From a bacterium (GTDB lineage: Bacteria > Vulcanimicrobiota > Xenobia > Xenobiales > JADMJV01): a stretch of DNA of 64,000 bases. The position numbers and the translations under genes are program-made. Within the stretch, counting starts at the first letter, position 1; the number at the start of each line of letters is the position of its first letter. Below are positions 59,031 to 64,000 of this stretch, piece by piece. The stretch is from assembly GCA_030149525.1 (NCBI GenBank), contig JASBRJ010000247.1:1-64000 (forward strand), read 5' to 3'. The notes under the pieces are model-generated. The model was not told the origin of the DNA, made no database searches, and was given only the letters and a program-made list of their open reading frames with translations.

Positions 59031-60050
59031 GTGAGCGGCATCCGCCAACAGGTTTTTTCCCAATCTAGGGAGGTGACAAACGTTCCCTTGGGCGAATTTA
59101 GAGGCGATCAAACGTGCGTTGGGGCCAATCTACCCATAAAATGGCAAAGAAAGGTCAGTTTTCGATTGCTTTTCGAACTTCTGTATGTCGACCCGTCCCG
59201 CTCCCGAGATTCTGAGCCGAGCGGGCCGCCCAAAAAGCTCAAACAGTTTCTGAGCTCACTGGATAATATCAAAGGGGTCTCCAAAGATGGAGACGATGTC
59301 GAATGTTTATATGTGAATGACTCCACCGGAGTCGAGGCGAGATTTGTAGCTTACGAGCCGGAATTTGGCGACGAAGTCGGCTTGGCCTTTGAAATGTCTC
59401 TGCCACGTCCCACGTTCTTTGCACTGGAAGCTCTCCCGGCGGCTCTCTCCATCGCCAGAGAAAAGAAGCTTTCGGTGGAAGTTCTTCGGGCCGACGGTTC
59501 CAAGTTCTATGAGAGGCCGAGCTTCGAGGACTTGCTTACGGAGTGGCGTGCGGCCAACTCGGAAGCGGTTTCCTCTAACGGCAGAGTCTTGCGAAAGGGC
59601 TCGGCCGAGAATCTCGAATCCATGTGGGAGTTCTCCATTGTGCGCCAAGACTTGGCTCGTCGATACGGACGCGGTCGGGTAGAGGTGCCGGAGCTCTATA
59701 CCGTCATGCATAAAAAGACTCAGACGGTGGGCCGGATGGTGGACTGGGACGGATTGCAAAAGGTGGCCCTGGGAGAGAGCGATTGGGTTCGCCTGGTCGA
59801 CCCGCCTAAGCCTTTGAAGAACGGCGCCATCTACGGCACGGAAGAGCTAACGCTTGCCTGTAAGCCTCTGGTGCGTACGGTGCCTCAACCGATTTTTCAC
59901 TATCTCTGCGACAAAGCCAAGGTTATGGACGAACTGATAGAGCGCATCGCCGGTTTGAAGTCCATGACCATGCGAAGCTTCGAGCCGGTGAGTCTCGACC
60001 AGTTGTACGACGAAGAAGGCGTTCTAAGCGAGTCAGTCGCCAAGTCGTAG
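59031..60050 (+). CDS. Uncharacterised protein (up to 339 residues), start uncertain
   Basis: I recognise no family. From about residue 42 onward it reads as a coherent, mainly alpha/beta soluble protein (VSFRLLFELLYVD, VEARFVAYEPEFG, LAFEMSLPRPTFFALEALPAAL, LACKPLVRTVPQPIFHYL). The first about 40 residues from GTG 59031 look non-coding. A nearby ATG at 59141 gives a plausible N-terminus in another frame and would join this frame only through a +1 shift around 59174. TTG 59166 is a further option. It is convergent with the GH57 gene, 8 bp away. Confidence 0.7.
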   Translation: MSGIRQQVFSQSREVTNVPLGEFRGDQTCVGANLPIKWQRKVSFRLLFELLYVDPSRSRDSEPSGPPKKLKQFLSSLDNIKGVSKDGDDVECLYVNDSTGVEARFVAYEPEFGDEVGLAFEMSLPRPTFFALEALPAALSIAREKKLSVEVLRADGSKFYERPSFEDLLTEWRAANSEAVSSNGRVLRKGSAENLESMWEFSIVRQDLARRYGRGRVEVPELYTVMHKKTQTVGRMVDWDGLQKVALGESDWVRLVDPPKPLKNGAIYGTEELTLACKPLVRTVPQPIFHYLCDKAKVMDELIERIAGLKSMTMRSFEPVSLDQLYDEEGVLSESVAKS

Positions 60051-60058
60051 TATTTCGA

Positions 60059-62926
60059 CTACAGGCTACCGAACCAGTTCGGGTCCAGGTTGGGAAGCAA
60101 GTTGTTTTCCAGTTCCAGGCTTCTCAGACGTGTGAGATCAATCTCCGCGCCCGCTCGCAGCCGACGATACTCCTCACAGAGGTCGTAAAAGCCTCTGAGG
60201 TTGCCGCAGAACTGTTCTTTCATTCGATCCACGAAATGGCCGTTGGAAATCACGAAAGGCAGATCTGAGGAGGTTGCGACCATCAGTTGGCGGGCTGCCT
60301 GGGCCAGGACTCGCCTCTCTAAGTCGGAGTGGATTCCCTCCCTCACAAGTTTGCCCAGCGTTTCGGCGGCCTCATGGCCGTGTCGATACATCCAGGCCGT
60401 GTCTCCGTACATCCACTTGACGAAAGTCCCCTCATGTCCCCAGCTGCTCACGTTGCAGTACATATCTTGCAGAGTTGAGTTTCCGGCTAGGTAGGACGAA
60501 GGGGTGGTCAACTCGGTACAGTTCTGATCGAAGTGGAGCTTCTTGAAGAGATAGTAGAGGAACTTGGGTCCTTCATACCAGTGATGGCCGAAGAGCTCGG
60601 CATCGTAAGGGGCTACGATGAGGGGTTTCTTCCACATGCTATGGCGAAGGTAGGAGAACCTCGCGTTGCGGCAGTCCATAAAGTGTCCGGCGTGACTGGC
60701 GGCTTTACCGTCCGCCCAGTCCGGGTTGTACGGCTGTTTGTGAAATCCGCTTTCCCGGTCTGTGATACGGTTGTATTTGAAAGGGCCGCCCCGAATATGA
60801 AACTCCAGGTAGTCCGGGTCGCCGGGGTATCCCTCGTCTCCCGACCAGACCTGTTTGCCTGTCTCGGGATCTCGGGGAAAGATGCACAAGCGTGAGTTTC
60901 TAGCGTAGACCGGGGCGTTGACGCCAAATTCTGCAGGGCTGTCTCCCCGTGTCACGCTGTGCTCCTCTCCGAAGGTGTATCGAAATCCAGCCTCTTCCAG
61001 GTACTTTTCAATTCCAGGAGTGTAGGCGCACTCGGGAAGCCAGACGCCCTCGGCCGGTCGACCAAAATGTTCGGCGTGAGACTGTGCTGCAGCCAGGCAG
61101 TGGCCGCGAATGGCTTGAGGTTCCGTTGTCCAGAGAGGCAACATGGGGTGTGTTCCCACGCAGGTGGAGAGCTCCAGGTGTCCCAGTTCTTGCAGGCGAG
61201 CAAAGCCTTTGACCAGATCGCCGTTGTATCCCAAGAAGAGTTCCCGGCAGCGCTGAAAACGGTTGAGGTGCATCAGGGCTGCTGCCGTGAAGTGGGGCTC
61301 CTCTCGACCGGTGCGCTCCACTTCCAGGGTGGCTTTCTTGATCAGCCTTTCCAGGAAGGCAAGGACATCGGCCGCGTGTCGCTGGCTTTTCATCATGGCC
61401 ACGAGCGGAGGTGAGATGTCCATGGAGATCTTAAAGTCGACACCCTCTGAAATAAGACGCTCAAAGACCTCCAACAGCGGTAGGTAGGTGTCGCAAACCG
61501 CTTCCGGATACCATTCTTGAGGGTAGCCGACGGGGCTCCAGGGGCTGCCGCTGCCGTCCCCAAAATTCACCGGGTCGGCTATGTAGGGGAGATGGGCATG
61601 AAGGTGGATCAGCAGATAGCCCCAGGAGTAGAACTGAGTGCCCGTCGGTCCGCGAAGCTCCCGCGCCGTAGGGTGGCTGTTGGGTTGGTTTTCTCTCTTG
61701 TGCTCGATCCTAACCCGACCGGGGAACTCACGGGCCAGTTGGCATCGGTTCGACCATTCCGTGAGGGGGAGTCGGTCGCCTTCAATACGAGCCACGAGCC
61801 GAGTGCAGTAAACATGGTCGGGTGCCAGATCGAGGTAGTAGTCTGAGGTGGAGGCGAGATCGACGGGTCGCGTCAATTCCGGAATGGGGAGAATATCTTC
61901 ACCTCGCAAGAAGGCTACTTGAAGAAAGCAGGAGACTCGGCCCTCAAGTTGCCCGTACTTCTGGGTCAGTTCTCTCCACACCGTATCTCCGACATGCCAG
62001 TAGCAGTAAGCTCTATTCTCGGCGATGGGAAGGAGCCGGCATTTGGACTTTAGATGGGGGAGGACGACAACACCCGAGGTGTAGGTGCCCTTTTTCTTCT
62101 TGTCTTTGGAGCTGAGTCTGACCTTATATTCCCCTGGTTCAAGGGGGCAGAAAAGCCAGTCTCCGAAGCCCGGCAAGGGGCCCTCTTTTTGAATCACCTT
62201 GTTGTCTCGGAGGAGTTCCAGGTAGAATTCGCTGTCGCCAAGATGAGACCATTCGGCTCTCACCTGGAGGGTGTCTGTTTCGATAATCTCTCGGGAGAGG
62301 TGGGCTCTCGGGGTGGGAGGGGAAACCGTAAAACTGTCTCGGGCGTAGACTTTGAGGGGCTTACGGGGGCAGGGCTTGGCCAGAAAAAGGCTCTTGAGGA
62401 GTTTCTTTTCACGGGGAGTCACGACGGCCAGTTCGATCTCTTCCACAAAGCCTTCGAAGGTTGAGTGGTCGCGAAATGGGACGGGTACCCAGTGGTTTCT
62501 GAGTTCTCCCTCTTCTCGCGTGAGCAATCGCAAGGCGACCTCGGCTTCCTGGTCCCATTGAATTCTGTGAATGCGTTCCACTTCTCTTCGAATGCGGTCC
62601 CAGTTGAAGCCGGTCCAACTGATCAGGTGGGAAGAGGGGGAATCGGAAATCCAGGAAACCGATGGGGTCGGAGTGAGCGGAGTCCGGATCTCAACCTCGG
62701 CTTTAAAGAAGCGACTCACTTCCACTTCGTAGCGGCCCTCGCTGAGATGAATCTCTTTCTGAGAGAGGTTCTCCACGGGGAACGAAGCCACCAATTTCTC
62801 GTTCTGAAAGAGTTGAAGTAGAACTTCCTCGTCCACAGGGTTGCAATCGGAGAAGGTGCCGAGGGGCCAGCGGCAGACCACTCGGTCGGATGCCGTTTCT
62901 ATATCGAGAATCGATTGTTTTGCCAT
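60059..62926 (-). CDS. DUF4912-GH57 (DUF1957) alpha-glucan enzyme
   Basis: 955 residues. The N-terminal 430 residues hold beta-rich domains, among them two DUF4912-like units (around 95-215 and 295-400, the second with AYCYWHVGDTVWREL). The C-terminal half is a GH57 domain of the branching-enzyme type: HLHAHLPYI, catalytic nucleophile Glu in GVWLPECAY (near 631) and proton donor Asp in VAPYDAELFGHHWYEG (near 773), then FVKWMYGDTAWMYRHGH. Members of this family branch or rearrange alpha-1,4-glucans (glycogen metabolism). No signal peptide. No other glycogen gene is nearby. Confidence 0.9.
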   Translation of the reverse strand: MAKQSILDIETASDRVVCRWPLGTFSDCNPVDEEVLLQLFQNEKLVASFPVENLSQKEIHLSEGRYEVEVSRFFKAEVEIRTPLTPTPSVSWISDSPSSHLISWTGFNWDRIRREVERIHRIQWDQEAEVALRLLTREEGELRNHWVPVPFRDHSTFEGFVEEIELAVVTPREKKLLKSLFLAKPCPRKPLKVYARDSFTVSPPTPRAHLSREIIETDTLQVRAEWSHLGDSEFYLELLRDNKVIQKEGPLPGFGDWLFCPLEPGEYKVRLSSKDKKKKGTYTSGVVVLPHLKSKCRLLPIAENRAYCYWHVGDTVWRELTQKYGQLEGRVSCFLQVAFLRGEDILPIPELTRPVDLASTSDYYLDLAPDHVYCTRLVARIEGDRLPLTEWSNRCQLAREFPGRVRIEHKRENQPNSHPTARELRGPTGTQFYSWGYLLIHLHAHLPYIADPVNFGDGSGSPWSPVGYPQEWYPEAVCDTYLPLLEVFERLISEGVDFKISMDISPPLVAMMKSQRHAADVLAFLERLIKKATLEVERTGREEPHFTAAALMHLNRFQRCRELFLGYNGDLVKGFARLQELGHLELSTCVGTHPMLPLWTTEPQAIRGHCLAAAQSHAEHFGRPAEGVWLPECAYTPGIEKYLEEAGFRYTFGEEHSVTRGDSPAEFGVNAPVYARNSRLCIFPRDPETGKQVWSGDEGYPGDPDYLEFHIRGGPFKYNRITDRESGFHKQPYNPDWADGKAASHAGHFMDCRNARFSYLRHSMWKKPLIVAPYDAELFGHHWYEGPKFLYYLFKKLHFDQNCTELTTPSSYLAGNSTLQDMYCNVSSWGHEGTFVKWMYGDTAWMYRHGHEAAETLGKLVREGIHSDLERRVLAQAARQLMVATSSDLPFVISNGHFVDRMKEQFCGNLRGFYDLCEEYRRLRAGAEIDLTRLRSLELENNLLPNLDPNWFGSL

Positions 62927-63003
62927 GGCTTGCGACTTCGGATAGGCTGGGGGAAATCCTCGACCGAGGCGGGGGATCGGCTTTGTGCCGGGAACTGATA
63001 AAT

Positions 63004-63180
63004 ATGGTCATTGCCAAGAAGATAATGGCGGTTCTGCTGGTGGCTGTGGTTGGTCTGGTCGGTTTCGGATTGCTTCCTAAGCCGCTAGCCGACCGTTTGA
63101 CCAAAGCTCTGATCGCGATCTTTCTGGTGGGGTTTGCCGTTCGAGTTGGAGCCTATCTCCTCGAAACCGGCGTCTTTTAG
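63004..63180 (+). CDS. Small two-helix membrane protein (58 residues)
   Basis: The protein is two membrane helices (about 6-24 and 35-53) joined by a short basic loop with KPLADRLTK. The ATG has GGGAA about 9 nt upstream; an ATG seven codons later is possible. The frame is open further upstream without coding character. No family recognised. Divergent from the GH57 gene and upstream of the SPOR gene. Confidence 0.6.
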   Translation: MVIAKKIMAVLLVAVVGLVGFGLLPKPLADRLTKALIAIFLVGFAVRVGAYLLETGVF

Positions 63181-63312
63181 TTCCGCGCTCCTCTCAAGAT
63201 ATTTGTCTCTTTTTCGCAGGAGGTCCCATATCTTTGAGAAATAATTGAAAAAAATTCCCGTCAGGTTTGGGGGGGGCACTCCAAGGGTACCTGGGTAGTG
63301 CAGGATAGCGAT

Positions 63313-63888
63313 ATGTTAAGAATGATCGATGGACCAAGAATGCCGCTTTACGCGCGATACACCGTTGCTACGGTGTTCGTGATCTGGTTTTCCCTTGCGG
63401 CCGGCAGTTGGCTGGGTCGCGCCATAATCTCTTCTGATGTGCTGGGTGAGAAAGATGACCAGGTGGAGTTTCGCAGTATGCCGGAGCCGAGGGCCCGTCC
63501 CTGGGTGAAAGTGGATCCTGAATTGGAGAAAGAGCTAGAAGCTCTTCGTAGCGCCGCCGGTCCCAGTCTCGCGGAGCGACTCGCTGGTGGCGAACAAAAG
63601 CAAGCAAAAGAGCCGACTGTTCTGGCCACTCCCGAAGTGGGCAAAGCGGTTGTAGGTGAAGGTCGCTTCCTACTTCAGTTCGGCGCTTTCTCCGACCCTG
63701 AGAACGCAGAACGGCTCAAGAAGCAGTTGAACGCTCAGGGCCAAGAGGCCCGGGTGGAGAAAGTGGAATCGACGGCAGGTACTCTCTATCGCGTCAAGGG
63801 GCCGAGTTTTGAATCGGCTGAAGAGGCAGAGCGGTTGGCCAGAAATCTGCGCACTCAAAGCTTTCAAGTCTTCGTGGTGGGAGAGTAA
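63313..63888 (+). CDS. SPOR-domain membrane protein
   Basis: 191 residues. One membrane helix (about 14-34), a charged linker, then a C-terminal SPOR domain (about 117-191: FLLQFGAFSDPENAERLKKQL, VKGPSFESAEEAERLARNL, FQVFVVGE). SPOR domains bind denuded glycan strands at division septa. The ATG is chosen because AGGA lies 7 nt upstream; a GTG five codons earlier is possible. An eight-G run lies 37 bp before the start. Confidence 0.88.
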   Translation: MLRMIDGPRMPLYARYTVATVFVIWFSLAAGSWLGRAIISSDVLGEKDDQVEFRSMPEPRARPWVKVDPELEKELEALRSAAGPSLAERLAGGEQKQAKEPTVLATPEVGKAVVGEGRFLLQFGAFSDPENAERLKKQLNAQGQEARVEKVESTAGTLYRVKGPSFESAEEAERLARNLRTQSFQVFVVGE

Positions 63889-63897
63889 GGTCAACCC

Positions 63898-64000
63898 TTG
63901 ACCCAAGCATCGGCCGCCTCGGCTACGTCCTCAAGTGCCCGCCCCATAAAGGTCCTGGTCGTCGACGACGATCCGGTCCTTTTGCGCATGGTGCAGACTT
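63898..64000 (+). CDS. Start of a receiver-domain (response-regulator) protein, cut by window end
   Basis: TTG start with AAGG 7 nt upstream, followed by a 16-residue Ser/Ala-rich lead and the first strand and acidic triad of a CheY-like receiver (IKVLVVDDDPVLLRMVQ). Only 34 codons are visible. It follows the SPOR gene by 9 bp and is probably co-transcribed. The output domain is unknown. Confidence 0.8.
   Translation, partial: MTQASAASATSSSARPIKVLVVDDDPVLLRMVQT

Overview
The window is about 64 kb of densely coded chromosome from a free-living bacterium. It carries about 60 protein genes and two tRNAs. I see no transposase, integrase, prophage or CRISPR array. The organism looks diderm: it has a probable beta-barrel outer-membrane protein, an MsbA-type flippase, lipoprotein signals and a SPOR protein. 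It also has traits common in Terrabacteria: RNase Y, NrdR, an L21-Prp pair, a T-box-like leader before hisS, and a set of genes that appear to be leaderless. An uncultured phylum near Eremiobacterota, Armatimonadota or Cyanobacteria would fit, but the sequence shown does not settle this.

Layout. 0-6.1 kb: a calerythrin-like EF-hand protein, a TAXI-type solute-binding protein with a PEGA/TPR protein, Hsp20, and a GAF-PAS histidine kinase with its response regulator. 6.1-14.8 kb: a glutaminyl-cyclase-like lipoprotein, RNase Y, a PHP phosphoesterase, a TPR protein, an Eis-like acetyltransferase, a TolB-like propeller, and DUF457 and DUF1963 proteins. 14.9-19.7 kb: a carbohydrate ABC importer (binding protein and two permeases, no ATPase) interrupted by a MazG-type pyrophosphohydrolase and a peptidoglycan hydrolase that has no signal peptide. 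19.7-30.5 kb: a cyclophilin, a dicarboxylate symporter, TerB-like and PilZ proteins, two disordered or envelope proteins, and a giant divergent SecA of 1301 residues whose second motor domain contains an internal duplication. 30.6-42.5 kb: a degenerate caspase-fold protein, YihY, PBP4, then a leftward block hisS-accB-MsbA-DegT-heparinase-like.

42.7-49.3 kb: nucleoside phosphorylases, nrdR, ftsA, and the rightward rplU-prp-lspA cluster that lacks rpmA at its usual place. 49.3-49.9 kb: tRNA-Ile and tRNA-Ala followed by a 187-bp tandem duplication that copies the tRNA-Ala 3' end. 50-64 kb: kinetoplastid-type IMP dehydrogenase, pyrophosphatase, a PGM1-type peptide ligase, a GAF/adenylate cyclase, the fadI-fadJ beta-oxidation pair, a DUF4912/GH57 enzyme, a SPOR protein, and the start of a receiver-domain protein.

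The items most worth a second look are: the SecA-like motor and its neighbours; HisRS with an Arg/Asp- and Ser/Arg-rich tail; the TAnnnT-N6-start promoters; the tRNA-associated duplication; and the caspase-fold protein that has lost its catalytic dyad. All functional statements come from reading motifs by eye. No database search was run.
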